A DNA stretch of 64,000 nucleotides from Neonectria sp. B-13 (lineage: Eukaryota; Ascomycota; Sordariomycetes; Hypocreales; Nectriaceae): assembly GCA_002682825.1 (NCBI GenBank), contig NOKP01000016.1, positions 1,012,526 through 1,076,525 of the forward strand. The letters run 5' to 3'. Under the pieces are notes generated by a model, which saw nothing but the letters and a program-made list of their open reading frames with translations, searched no databases and had not been told where the DNA came from. Numbering within the stretch: the stretch's first letter is position 1; each line of letters opens with the position of its first letter. Positions 1-12,317 of the stretch are shown piece after piece. The translations under genes and the position numbers were made by a program.

Positions 1-194
1 ATGCGCTTGCGTAACGTGTATGACACTGCCAAGGTAGGACATCACTTTCGACGTTGTGATCAGCAGAATGGCCCTTGCTTCAGAAGCACAGCACAATGCT
101 TACCTCCCACATCCTAGGTTGATGACAACCTTCTTCTGATCAGATGGTGAAGACTTGAGAAACTGATGAACAACAACATCGATAGCCCTGAGTC

Positions 195-491
195 TCAGCC
201 AGTATCCGCGGTTGATGAGCGGGGCCCTTCTCTGAAATTTGTTGACAAAGTAACGGAAGAAATGGGCCTCGTTTGGGTAGTAGAACCGCTCAACGCTCCG
301 CTTAGATACGATGCTGCTGCTGTTTGTCTGCGCAGTTGCTCAGTATACAGGCTGGAACAGAACTAGGTTTTAAGGCATTTAAAACTCCAGCTAAGTAACA
401 AACAAGGCTAGCTTACCCCCATGATCAGGTCGTCAAGCGCCTGCGTCTTGGACTGCCGCGAGGGCGGGGGTGGTTTCGAAGATGTCGCCAT
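195..491 (-). CDS. Small two-exon hypothetical protein (80 aa)
   Basis: I do not recognise this gene. On the minus strand an ATG at 491-489 opens a 75-nt exon (417-491). A GTAAGC donor, a 54-nt intron (363-416) ending CTAG, and a second exon (195-362) follow, and the frame stays open to TGA at 197-195. The predicted product starts MATSSKPPPPSRQSKTQALD. It has a Pro/Ser-rich head, then a short helix-like stretch (ALDDLIMGFCSSLYTEQLRR) and a Ser/Thr-rich tail. No signal peptide or membrane segment is visible. Length and layout would suit a small complex subunit, but that is speculation. It is divergent from atg18, about 0.9 kb away. Another acceptor 7 nt further in (TTCCAG) would hit an early stop, so the modelled acceptor is preferred. 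Confidence 0.5.
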
Positions 492-1412
492 TTTGGAAGA
501 GAAAGCACCCGTCGAGTAGCTGCTCCTGTCGAACTATAGGGTGCGTGAAAGCCCCTAGCTATCTTTGACTGGGCCAATGTCTTCTGTGTTGCTCATCTGG
601 TGGACCTTGGACTTGGTAAGAGAGATCGATCGGTCAGTGTGCGAGAAAATATGATTTTTACTTGTGGTGTGGTGTGCATCCAACGAAGGTCACAGGGACT
701 TCAGCCCACTACCTCGTGATCCACGCCAAATTCCTAGCAGCGACAAGTACCTTCGAAGACCTGTCCAACAAAGCCCAGGCCGGCAGGAGCTGGCTGCATG
801 CGTGCCTTCCCCTCCCCACCTCCGCATCCACTTGCACCCCACCAGCTTTCTCCGAGCTCCGTCATTCTGGCCTTCGCACTCGCCGAGTCGTCGTCCACCT
901 CCCATTTCCCATTTTCCCAATATTCCATTCTCACGCCCTCGCCAGCCCGTGCCATTCACTAATCTCTTTGTTGCTCTTTGGGCTGCTCACCTCGACGCCC
1001 TGGAAAAACAAGCCTCAACAAGCAGTGAACGACTGGCTGCGCACCACGCCTGGTCACTTGCGCTGGCCACAGCAATCAGACCCTCGCCGTCCTACTCCCC
1101 CCCCCAACCTCGCGACAGCTGCCTAGCTCAGCCCAACAAGGTCGCCAGCCTCGCACCCTCGGGATCATGATCACACCCGCCTGACGTTTTCTACACGGTG
1201 TCGTCTTCCTTGTTGACTCACTCCCCCCATCGTCGTCCACCTAGATCGACCCATCCGAATCGAATCCATTGGCGCCGCCTGCCTCCAACTTGCTTCCCCA
1301 TCCGCCTCATCTCCGACTCACCGTTGACCGACCGACCGACTTGTGAACGCACAACAAACATCTAGATTCATCTCGCCAGGTCCCTCGACCTGTGCAAACA
1401 TCTTCCGATACC
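492..1412. promoter_or_regulatory. Intergenic region and pyrimidine-rich leader of atg18
   Basis: This stretch lies between the divergent small gene and atg18. From about 780 it is rich in C/T with many CCC, TCC and CGAC runs, typical of the 5' leaders of filamentous ascomycete genes, and it includes a short ACCG repeat near 1328-1340. Overlapping open frames here are compositional artefacts. No convincing TATA box was seen. Confidence 0.35.
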
Positions 1413-2964
1413 ATGACAAATCCCATACTCAATTTCATCACCTTCAACCAGGACCACAGCTGCCTTGCCGTTGGTACGTCTGTCGCATTCCCGGCTCCCG
1501 TTCGTCTTGGCTGACCATGACGTTATTTTCTCTCGCGCAGGCACGTCGAAGGGCTTTCGAATTTACCACACCGACCCGTTCTCCCGAATATTCAGTAGCG
1601 ATGACGGTAATATCGCCATCATCGAGATGCTCTTCTCCACATCTCTTGTCGCTCTCATCCTCTCTCCCCGCCACCTCATCATCCAGAACACCAAGGTAAA
1701 TACACCCTTATCGCGGTGCCGCCTCAGGGCTGACATCTCCATCAGAGAGCTTCCGTTATCTGCGAATTGACTTTTCCCTCGGCCGTCCTGGCTGTGCGAC
1801 TGAACCGAAAGCGACTGGCTGTCGTTCTGGAGGAGGAAATTTACCTTTACGACATAAGCAACATGAGTCTTCTCCACACCATTGCCACATCTCCCAACGC
1901 ATCGGCCATCTGCGCTCTATCGCCCTCGTCTGAGAACTGTTTTATCGCATACCCGCTTCCAAAACCACGAGAGGATGCAGATTCCAGGCGGCCTGCTCAC
2001 GCGCCTCCCCAGTCGACATTTGTCCCTCCGACCTCCGGCGAAGTACTCGTTTTCGATACCCTTACTTTGAAGGCCGTCAACGTCATCGAGGCCCATCGAT
2101 CACCTTTGTGTTGCATATGTCTCAACAACGAGGGCACCCTTCTAGCCACGGCGAGTGAAACGGGAACCATCATCCGAGTCTTCTCCGTGCCGAGGGGCCA
2201 GAAACTCTACCAGTTCAGGCGCGGAACATACCCATCTACCATTTACAGCATGTCCTTCAACCTTAGCTCCACCCTGCTTTGTGTCTCCTCCACGTCCGAC
2301 ACAGTCCACATCTTCCGTCTTGGGGTTCCCCCAGGAAATAATACACCGGCTGGCGCGCCTATTGAATCCCCCGTCGCCCCGCGACAGGACCGATGGTCGC
2401 GAGCTCGAAGCCACGAAGACCCAGAGTCGCCGGGAAACAGTGCGGCAGATTCTCCTAAGAGTGACCCTGCCGACAAGACCGGCACTGCTGACGGCACAGG
2501 AAACGGCAATCCAAGCCATCGTAGGCAGAGTGGCTCGTTCAGTAGCATGCTGCGGCGCTCCTCTCAGATCATGGGACGCGGAGTTGCTGGGGTCGTGGGC
2601 TCATATCTGCCCCAGTCCGTCACCGAGATGTGGGAGCCAACAAGAGACTTTGCCTACATTAAGATACCCAAGTCGGCAGTGACGTCGGGCCCTTCGCGGG
2701 CTACGGGCGAATCATCAGGCGGCCCACTGCGTAGCGTCGTAGCGATGAGCAGTAGCAGCCCACAAGTCATGGTCGTCACTAGCGATGGCGGCTTCTATGT
2801 CTACAACATTGACATGGAACATGGGGGAGAGGGCTACCTGGTCAAGCAGTTTTCGTAAGTTCACATCCTATCTCTAAGCCTTCACCTAGAAGTATACACT
2901 AACCATCGTCTACAGTGTCCTTGAAGGGGATGACAAGAGTGATGTCTCAAACTATGGGAGCTAG
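1413..2964 (+). CDS. atg18: Atg18 PROPPIN, WD40-repeat PI3P-binding autophagy protein
   Basis: Atg18 is a seven-bladed beta-propeller that binds PI3P and PI(3,5)P2. It works with Atg2 on the phagophore and on vacuole/endosome membranes in autophagy and vacuole fission. The model has four exons: 1413-1473, 1541-1695, 1746-2854 and 2916-2964, joined by GT-AG introns of 67, 50 and 61 nt. It gives 457 aa, normal for the fungal family. The start ATG follows a pyrimidine-rich leader, and the product begins [20 protein letters not shown]. The diagnostic FRRG lipid-binding motif lies at about residue 229 ([16 protein letters not shown]). A long Ser/Pro-rich loop with [15 protein letters not shown] sequence follows, between blades, and the last exon supplies the tail ending SNYGS. 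The FRRG motif and long insertion favour Atg18 over Atg21/Hsv2. It is convergent with the phosphatase gene downstream. Confidence 0.93.
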
Positions 2965-3824
2965 GCTTTCACGGCTCCAGCCCCAGGATACTTATCACAG
3001 TCTAAACATTTCTGGTTGAGAAGGACAGTGGTGCATCACACATGGCGTTTTGCGTTCTATGGGACTTTGTCATTTCTATTTTTCGACTTTTTGAGGATAA
3101 TCAGTCATCTTAAATACCCTTTGTCTCTTGGACTGCTCCCGAGAGTCTCATACAGCTACTCATACCGACCCAAGCTCTCTGACAATGGTTATCTGGGGAA
3201 GCGGCAGATAGGCAAGCGATTCCTGGGACTTGGACATTCTTCCCTCGCTCACGATGACCAATCACTTGGTAACTTTAATTTACCAAATAGCCGTTGCACA
3301 GAAGAAAACCTCCGTGAATAATTGAGCATCGAAGAAGCATCCCCGGCTCTTCATTGTCATCATAACTCATCATCATATCCAGAACGCGGCTTCGACATCC
3401 CAAACATGCGACGCCACCTTTGGTCAACAACATCTGCCAACAAACGCCGGGCACAAGCCCATTCCAAACCCCTTGATAGAGGCCGGCCGAAATCCTCCTT
3501 AAGATGCAATAACTAAGACCGAGACAAAACGCCCGCGCGGTCCCCAATCCTTGATAATCAACCAATCTGTTCGTCAGACAAGGCATGAGTTCCTGACTAC
3601 TCCTTCTCAATCCGCCGAAGAAACGAGGAAGATTCCCCCGGCACTCCTGGTGCTCTGAGCGGAGCTTCCCCAAAACATGAAATTTCAAATAATGCATTTC
3701 AGGCTGCAGACCATATCCCTGATAGTTGTATGTCATCCACAGAACAAGGCTGTGTAGGGACGTTATGTCTCGCAAAATTGCCTTTCTACCAGTTCATACT
3801 ATGAAAGTGCCTGGGATCCAGAAA
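2965..3824. other. Convergent intergenic region, no gene seen
   Basis: Shared 3' flanks of atg18 (plus) and the Pps1-like gene (minus). Open frames on both strands are short, overlap one another and have no recognisable domains. I see no RNA gene or repeat here. Confidence 0.5.
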
Positions 3825-5990
3825 CTATCTGGCGTATGGACTGTTCATGAGTGCAATCGCTCGTGTGATCTCACCCCATTCGAGATCCCTCTTGATTGGG
3901 GCGTCTTCATCGCCTTTCTGTTGGAGCATCTCCTCCCACCTCAACAACTCGTAGGCAAACCGCAGATGCGGTTGAATGATGACATTTAGTCGGCGAGCCC
4001 TGACAAAGCAGTATGCGCGGGGAAACGACATGTTCATGGCCTGCATGACTTCAGCAATGCAGATCGTGGCACTTCGAGAGACACCAACTCGACAATGAAC
4101 TAGCGTTGCGGTACCATTTCGTCTTCCTCGAGCTACATCAATGGGGATTCGGTCAGCCAAGGAACACTGAGAAGCGGATATTAGTTGTCATCACTCACCA
4201 ATAAAATCGAGACATCGAGAAAACTCGTCTGTCAAGGGGTCGATACCATTGTCTTGGACTCCTTGGACGACGCAGACGTTCTCGGCTCCCCATTCCTCCA
4301 TATCGCCATCTCGCCACATGGCTGTCTCGCCAACACTAAGAATCTGCCCAATACCCAGCGCCCTCAAAAGATCTGGGTTGTTTGCATGGCCGAGATTGCC
4401 CAGATACATGTAATCGAGGACCCTGCTGGGGAACGAGCCATCCAAGCCAGCGAACCAGCTTGGCTCATCTTTAGAGAGAGTTGTAATTTCAGTCAAACTC
4501 ATCCCAGCGCAGACGGGTGATTCCCGAAGTAGTCGTGGGGTGATTGCTGACAGAAGAGCCACATCAGTCGGGTAGGCGAAAAAGTTTCGGTTCTTAGTAG
4601 TGTGAAGATGAAGCCATGCTTCCGGCACAGCTCGCCCGGTGCTATAGCTAAAATAGGCAATGCCTAGCATCGTCGACTCCGTGTAGCCATCCGCGCAGTG
4701 AAGCAAAATCTTCCGAGGACGGACATCGAAGGTGATTTGCAACTCAGATGGCATGGGCGAGTCACCTTCCACATCGTGGTGTCTTACCTCATCATCTGAC
4801 TCGGGGTAGGAGCCATGAGCAAGGTGATAAATCCATTTACAGGTCTCAAGAATACCATCGGTCTCTGAATGGGACCATGTAGGAGGAAGAATACTGCCCG
4901 AAGAGGGGAAGTCCAGCATATGCTGTTTTCCCGTTTCGTCGGGGCTCTCTGCGATGACTTGCAAAGCCAGGGGATTGAGTCGGCCCATATCACTGCACTC
5001 AATTAAGATGTCGAACTGCTGCTCCTCAGGACTGCCCGGCTCGGGGGTTGGGCCCATGAAGACGTTGTGGGATATTTCAGAGGCTTCCGTCATGTTCCAC
5101 ATCTCTCGTCGTTCCTGGTGGAAAAAGTCCAAGACATGTCCCGTCAGGCACCCAGATGAGTCGATTGCCACGATTTCCGGGTAATTTTCTTCAAACTCGC
5201 TGAACGGGCTTGTGCAGACAAAAGTGTTGTGCTCTGGTGAGCACGCACCCTGGGCAATTTGTTTCTCGTACCATCGCTGCTGGCCAGTGGCGATGTCCCA
5301 GGCCAAATTGCGTGTCTGAACTGAATCTTGGCCGTATACAATAATATCCGAAGTCCGTGCAATTTTGGCGGTTTGGATCTGGAAGTTCCGGACGGAGAAG
5401 CCCTCACGGGGATCAGCCTCGACAAAGTCAGGACCTTGCCCAGATTGCATAACATCTTCGGGTGCAACGGCGCCTTTGAGACGAGAGCAAGCAAGAACAC
5501 CATCGGCCTTGACAATCGTTATAGCGCGGATACAAGATGGAGTCTTCCTGAGGGTACGTTTTCGGGCAGCAAAGAAAGCCTGCTGGACATGATTTTGGGG
5601 ATGTAGGCCATGTAACCATGGGAACACCAGAGACGGATCTGGCAGCGGCTGGCGAGAAGCAAAATCAATGGCTTCAGCAACCTGGTTTGCGTCAAGCTCG
5701 AAAATGGAGAGCGAGCCGTTGTCAAGGCGGTTGAAGCCATCCGGGGGGTACAAAATGGAGCTCTGCTGTGAGCGGTCGATGGTCCGGGGCGAGGGGGGCG
5801 ATGGCGGTGGGGTGTTGGGCTCATCTGCACGAGCGGGTCCGGTGGGACAGACGGGGATGTGTTTGTTCGGGACCGGGACAGAGCATTGTGTGGAAGAAGA
5901 GGAGCTGATAGATTCGAGAGAAAGGGGCGGTGTGATGGTCGACGACGGACGATGCGGCGGGATAGGTCTGGGGAGGGCGATAGTAGCCAT
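3825..5990 (-). CDS. pps1: Pps1-like dual-specificity protein phosphatase
   Basis: Predicted dual-specificity (Tyr/Ser/Thr) phosphatase of the Pps1 family, linked in yeasts to cell-cycle and DNA-synthesis control. Exon 1 is 4199-5990 and exon 2 is 3825-4132. They are joined by a 66-nt intron with GTGAGT donor, GCTGAC branch point and GTAG acceptor, giving 699 aa. The N-terminus is Ser/Pro-rich and probably disordered (about 1-80). A central region around residue 430 carries HCADGYTEST, which looks like a phosphatase signature whose catalytic Cys is kept but whose Arg is replaced. The C-terminal domain (about 530-699) holds the real active site HCRVGVSRSA at about residue 610. Downstream, a conserved RxRRLNVIIQP stretch fits the family. 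An acceptor closer to the donor would leave an intron of only 32 nt and a stop, so it was rejected. The family call is firm; orthology to yeast Pps1 is inferred. Confidence 0.85.
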
Positions 5991-8900
5991 GTTCGCGGGA
6001 GCTGCGAACGGCCGGAGCGAGGTCGATTCGATGTATGTATCGATTGAGGGGAGGGCGCGAGTGAGGGGGGGTGGGACGTAATGATGTACGACAGGTCGCG
6101 GTCGGGCCTCAGGGAAAGATGGTCAAATAGAAGTGAGGTTTTGCTGGATGATATGTTGATATTCGAATTTAGCCGCGGGACGCTGGATGAGATAGTCAGA
6201 ATACTGGGCTACAAATCAAAGTCTGTCAAGATGGACGAGACGCACACAGCTTCTTCCTTGCTGCAGACTGGCTTGTGTCGCACATGCCTGAACCCAGGTC
6301 GAGAAACAGGCACGAAGGCAGGCGAGCACGATGAAGGAGCAAGGCAAGTTCAAGGTGGAATGGAGAGGGAGACAAGGGGAGGAGGCGGGGCTGAGGGTTG
6401 GCACGAAGTCGTGCAGGACCAGACTCTATGGCTGTGTTCGGTCTATCAAGATGATGATAGCATAGGCCGCAAGTGAGGCTTCAAAGATATGGTCCTGAAT
6501 GGTAAGGCGAATTGCAAGATAAAATAGATGTGATGTGGCAATGCAAGGACAAAGGTACGAGAGCTGTGGCGCCAAAAAGCCGCGACGAAGACGATGCGAT
6601 GAAAGGAACGAAGCAGGAGGTGGTCCCAAAACGGAAAGTAGCAGACAGATTCGGATACTGGGGTGACGAACAAACGGAGAGAGGATCGAAGCGAGTTGCG
6701 GTAGCTTGGTGTTGTCACGCTCTGAGCAAGGATAATGGATAGATAGCCTGATTTGCGGGGATCGGACCACGGCGAGACGTTGGCGATGATAGTGGACACG
6801 GGACAATAAAGGCGTCACGAGGACGGCAAGCAAACGACAAGAAGGTATTAGGAGGAAGAGGAAGACGAGGGGGGAGGGGGAGAAGAGGGAGGGGAGAGAA
6901 CGGATCACGGACGGAAGTCGGGGTGGTAAGAGTAATAGTGGTTGGCGGCGTTGGAGGTGCTGGTGGTGGTGGTGGTGGACATTGTTGTTGGGCGTAATGT
7001 GCAATGGCGGATGGCGACCAGAAGATGGCGAATTGCTGATAAGGCGTGTGTGTCGGTCCCTGTCCCGGCAGGCGTTGGTGTGTTGTGTAAGGGAGCGTGC
7101 AAGAAGATTAGCACTGTACGAGGTACAGTAGTCTGTACCTCGTACTCCGTACACCAATACATGGGACCTACTACTTCTTACATCCTGTATCAGCAACCAT
7201 TGATCATCACCAGCCATGGATTATGGTGACCTTGCGTGAAGTGAGCGTGTCGCATGCAATGCGGTGATAGTGACTGACCAGTGACCATGGCCCATGGTGG
7301 CTGATAGCCCAGGGCACGGGCCAATTGGAATAGCCCAGAGGTAGCCCAGTGTGGATGGAAAGCGGGGAAGGGGCGCTGGCCAAAGTATATCGTTGGCCAA
7401 GGGAAGGGCATGAGGGGCGGGGAGCTTCCTGCCGCCCACGCCATGTCTGGATGACACTGTGCTGCGTGGGCTACTAGGGCACTGTATGCACTCCTCCAAG
7501 TCTCACATCTGCAGAAGCGTTCAGGCTCTACCGCAAGGATGAAGAATACCTGTGACTCTATGTTCTCTAAGACCCACTTACCCAGTCCATCTTTCGTGCA
7601 ATTGATAGCCTCGTGCACGGGGAAAAGGGAAAAAGCACCATGAGCACCACACGCCTGGTCCCGGAGGCTAGAAATTGAGGTGAGGCCATACATCAAGGAT
7701 GTGAGCCCAGGTGTGAGGTGAGGTAGTGGTGGAGGCGCAACGCCAAAAGCCCGAGGCTAGCAAGTCAGTCGAGCCCGGTGCATTAGCGCCTCCGCTACGG
7801 AGTACGGCTACGGAGCTTGCTCCTCCCCAGCTTGACAGAAACACCCACATGCTCACACGCGCACAGCCTCACACGCGCAAAGCCTCACACGCGCACAAGC
7901 TCGTTGCAGGTTGCAGGTTACAGGTTACAGGCGGCTGTACTCGCAATTTACACTTGTTGGTCTTCAACTTGAGACTCGGTCCCAGCCCCCAAGACACACT
8001 GTTGGTACCGTTTTGTTGTTTGAAGAGCCAGTCAGTCAGCTGGTAACCAAAATACCTTTGTAGTCGGGTTTCCCAAGATGTCCTTCGCTCTCAAGAGAAC
8101 AGGGTCCACCAGGAGACATTAGATGTGAAACCTCAAATTCAGTCTACTCGATCAGTTCTTCCCCATTGGGCTCTAATCCTCCCAGGTTTTTTAACCATTT
8201 GCCACTCAACCAATTGCCCATTCCATAATGATAGGACTAATGTTCATGCTTACTTCGCCTCAGCAGTCGCCGTGCGGCATGCGGGATGTGGCAGGATATG
8301 CGGGGTTGTTGTCTCTACCGCTCGACATCTTGTCTCCCCCAAAGCATCTCGCCACAACTCCAGCCATGAAAACGTCAGGTCCAATCATAAGCAAGCCAAG
8401 ATAGGTCTGATAAAGCTGTCAGTTTGTTTTGCACACGCAACCCCCTCTCTGGGCCTTAGGGCGCTCCAACTAGACCCAGTGACATGTTTGCTGCTTTGAC
8501 GGTAATTCAGTTTGGCTCTTCGCAATTGCTAACAACTCTGCTCGGTGCTGTCGACGTTCGCATGTCGGCACTAGTCCGACCTTTTGATACTGATGCTGGT
8601 CATGTTGATATCAGCTTGCGTCTAACTGGTCCACAACCCCATTCCCCGATACCAAACGATGTTGTAGCCCCCACCTCAGAGTGCCCGCTTCGGATCTAGG
8701 GACCTTGATTGCTTGATTGCTCGCCCGCATTGCTCTTCCCAGATCTGTCCCTCCATCAGGGATAGATGCAAATTCCCTCGCACAGTATGGTAAGTACGTA
8801 CTACGGATTTCGTGCGGCTAGCAGTGCTTCTTGGGAGTCTCATGCCTGCGCAAACGCAGGTGTGCTGCCCCGCCAAGCCTCCACCGTGAACACAGCACAG

Positions 8901-9114
8901 GCCTCCGGGTGCTCCGTACCTTACCCACGTAACAACCTGCTGACTTATCAGATGTGACATCAGCACCTGAAGGCACGTGATTTCGCGACAACTTGGTTCT
9001 GCCTAAGAGCCTGCCGTCACGCATCACGTCGTTCACCCGACATTGGAACCGTTCACCTCGGCTTCACCTGGAAATCACCGAGGGCATGCCCCGGTGTCCG
9101 TCCTTTGAGCCATC
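5991..9114. other. Long intergenic region with simple repeats and a hairpin
   Basis: About 3.1 kb between the divergent phosphatase and rad3 genes. The part next to the phosphatase (6000-7200) is purine-rich on the plus strand, as expected of a pyrimidine-rich leader read on minus. It includes a GGT/GTT-rich run near 6950-6990. The longest open frame (6426-7217, minus) is low-complexity and not credible. A perfect 13-bp inverted repeat lies at 7116-7145, and TACGGAGTA/TACTCCGTA-type short motifs recur (about 7145, 7800, 8800). A CACACGCG-type tandem repeat lies at about 7850-7895. No gene or tRNA was found. Confidence 0.4.
7116..7145. repeat. Perfect inverted repeat (13-bp stems, 4-nt loop)
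   Basis: GTACGAGGTACAG (7116-7128) is followed by TAGT and then its exact reverse complement CTGTACCTCGTAC (7133-7145). The stem could form a stable hairpin on either strand. It lies far from any coding exon, so it could be a remnant of a small inverted-repeat element or a protein-binding palindrome. No oligo-T tract marks it as a terminator. Confidence 0.6.
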
Positions 9115-12040
9115 ATGAAGTTCAATATCGAGTATGGCCTCCACGGTGGTCTGTTAGTTATGTCAGTCCTGTGCTTACTCTCGTCCTAGTGATCTGCCGG
9201 TGCTCTTTCCGTACCCCAAGATATACCCAGGTATGGCCACCAAGCGTCTCCCACTTCTACCTATGAATCAAGACTAACCCTTGTTTTTAACCAGAGCAAT
9301 ATGCGTGAGTTCCCTCAAGCTCCACTCCACGCGGACCATACATGCCCAAAGCTAATCACCCGCTGCGTCGCGTAGCTACATGTGCGATCTCAAAAGTGCT
9401 TCACACCTTTCCCTCTTCAACCGCCCTCACCACTTTCGGTAGACTAACACATCTCGTTCACCGATTAGAAACTCTGGATGCTGGGGGTCACTGCGTCCTG
9501 GAGATGCCTTCGGGCACTGGCAAGACTGTATCCTTGCTTTCTCTCATTGTCGCTTATCAGCAATACAAGCCCGAGAAGCGCAAGCTCATCTACTGCTCTC
9601 GTGCGTTTTGGTCCCTACGTCTTCACTTGCCCCCTTTGCTCACCCCACCTGCACCTAGGTACCATGTCAGAGATCGAAAAGGCGTTGGTCGAGCTTCAGT
9701 CTCTCATGAAGTACCGAGCTGAGCAACTCGGCTATGAGGAAGAGTTCCGTGGTCTTGGCTTGACCAGCCGAAAGAACCTGTGTCTTCACCCTTCAGTCAA
9801 ACGAGAGAAGAGTGGCTCAGTTGTCGATGCTCGATGCAGAAGTCTTACAGCTGGCTTCGTCAAGGAGAAGAAAGATCGGGGCGAGAGTGTGGACGTTTGT
9901 GTCTACCACGACGTATGTACAACAAAGTCACCATGCCCTTCTTGCTACTCAAACTAAACCCTTGACATAGAATCTCGACCTTCTCGAGCCACAAAATTTG
10001 ATCCCGAATGGTGTTTGGTCCTTCGACGACATCCTTCGATATGGCGAAGAACACAAACAGTGCCCATACTTCACTGCGCGGCGCATGGTGAGTAACATAA
10101 CACGATGCGACCTCGATGCAATAGTGGTGCTGATGATTATTCGCAGATGGAATACTGCAATGTCGTCATTTTCTCCTACCACTACCTACTCGACCCCAAA
10201 ATTGCCGAACGGGTGTCTCGGGACTTCTCTAAGGATTGCATCGTAGTCTTTGACGAAGCGCACAACATCGACAACGTCTGCATCGAAGCTCTCAGCACCG
10301 ACATCACCGAAGACTCACTGCGCAAGGCAACCCGCGGTGCCCAAAACCTTGAAAGCAGAATCGCTCAGATGCGTGAGACTGATCAGGAACAACTACAGAA
10401 TGAATACCAGAAGCTCGTTCAGGGCCTTCGTGACGCGGACGAGGCCCGGCAGGAAGATGCCTTCATGTCAAACCCTGGTACGTTCTGCCCTAACCTCTCG
10501 CCGTCCATGTGCGTACTAGCATCGCTAACAATTCCAAGCTCTCCCTGAGGATCTCCTTAAGGAAGCCGTGCCAGGCAACATCAGAAGAGCAGAACACTTT
10601 GTCGCCTTCCTAAAACGATTCATTGAATATCTCAAGGTATTTACTGGAACTCATTCTCTGAACGCGAACCGTCTCTAACCCCAAACTCAGACCCGGATGA
10701 AGGTCCGCCAAGTCATTTCAGAAACGCCGCCGTCGTTTCTATCTCACCTGAGGGAGCACACTTTTATCGAGAAAAAGCCCCTGAGGTTCTGTGCGGAAAG
10801 ACTAACATCGTTGGTGAGAACCCTCGAGCTCACCAACATAGAGGACTATCAACCACTACAAGAAGTTGCAACCTTTGCCACGCTTGTAGCAACTTACGAG
10901 AAAGGTTTTCTTCTGATCCTGGAGCCATACGAGTCCGATACTGCCGAAGTCCCCAACCCCATTCTGCATTTCACTTGCCTCGATGCTGCAATTGCCATCC
11001 GGCCAGTATTTGAGAGATTCTATTCCGTCATCATCACATCAGGAACCATGTCGCCCCTAGACATATACCCCAAGATGCTCGACTTCCCCACGGTCATTCA
11101 GGAGTCTTATGCCATGACACTTGCTCGGCGATCATTCTTGCCCATGATCGTCACCAGAGGAAGTGACCAGGCGTCAGTTTCGACGAGCTTCCAAGTCCGA
11201 AATGAGCCCAGTGTTGTCCGAAACTATGGCAATCTGTTGACAGAATTCGCCAAGATTACACCCGACGGCATGGTCGTCTTCTTTCCGTCATATCTATACA
11301 TGGAATCCATCATCAGCATGTGGCAGGGAATGGGTATCCTTGATGAGGTGTGGAAGTACAAACTTATTCTAGTCGAGACCCCTGACGCTCAAGAAACCTC
11401 TCTTGCGCTAGAGACGTATCGCACTGCATGCTGCAACGGACGAGGAGCCGTGCTTCTTTGCGTCGCGCGAGGAAAGGTTTCTGAGGGAATTGACTTTGAC
11501 CACCAGTACGGTCGGACCGTGCTTTGCATCGGAGTGCCCTTCCAGTACACCGAATCACGTATCCTCAAGGCCAGACTTGAATTCCTTCGGGAAACATATC
11601 GTATCAAGGAAAATGACTTCCTGTCCTTCGACGCTATGCGTCACGCTGCGCAATGCCTTGGTCGAGTCCTGCGCGGCAAGGACGATTATGGAATCATGGT
11701 TCTCGCCGATCGTCGATTCCAAAAGAAACGGACACAACTGCCCAAGTGGATCAATCAAGGCCTCCTTGAGGCTGAAGTGAACCTGAGTACCGATATGGCT
11801 GTCAGCAGTGCGAGGAGATTTCTGAGAACCATGGCGCAGCCCTTCCGGGCCAAGGACCAGGACGGGATCAGCACATGGGACTATAAAGATCTTATGGAAC
11901 ACAAGGAAAAGATGGACAATGAGCGGATCAAAGAGCTCGAGGAGGCGGCGCAGAAACCGCAGGTGACATTCCAGGACAACTACGATTACGACGACGAAGA
12001 GCTAGATCGAGATATGATGGAGATGGAAGAAGGTTTCTAA
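9115..12040 (+). CDS. rad3: Rad3/XPD 5'-3' DNA helicase, TFIIH subunit
   Basis: Rad3 is the ATP-dependent 5'-3' helicase of TFIIH. It opens DNA in nucleotide excision repair and is structural in transcription initiation. I join ten exons: 9115-9131, 9190-9230, 9295-9304, 9376-9395, 9469-9600, 9659-9912, 9971-10087, 10147-10477, 10539-10636 and 10691-12040. They give 789 aa starting [20 protein letters not shown], close to the family's usual length. Visible motifs are Walker A (SGTGKT, about residues 43-48), Fe-S domain cysteines (in CLHPSV, CRSLTA, CVYHD and CPYFTARRM), the DEAH box ([10 protein letters not shown]), motif IV-VI blocks ([27 protein letters not shown]) and an acidic tail ([19 protein letters not shown]). 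The very short exons are set by matching the invariant N-terminus across five small introns. Intron 4 has an unusual GTGCTT donor but a good GACTAAC branch point. Confidence 0.95.
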
Positions 12041-12317
12041 GCTTCTCATTCGGGAGGATATTCCCAACGAAAATTGCCAGTTGAATAGGGGAAAGGATGT
12101 AACAGTGTAACAAAAGTATTAGCGTCTCTAAAAGCTTACTGTCAGCACCATCTATGTATGCCGCGGTTCCTCTCTTTCGAGTATTCTAAGGTCAGCCCAT
12201 CTGCGTAACTCCAAATATTCCAAACGCCCCATACCGCCATTCCAAAAGGTTAAAAGTAAAAGGGAAACATCAGTCTTCTGTTCGCAGCGATAGTAGTAAT
12301 ACAACATATCGATCGTA

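Noticed and set aside
6426..7217. 263-codon open frame on the minus strand
   Set aside because: Composed of low-complexity Ser/Leu/His/Pro stretches in a pyrimidine-biased leader, overlapped by other open frames, with no domain.
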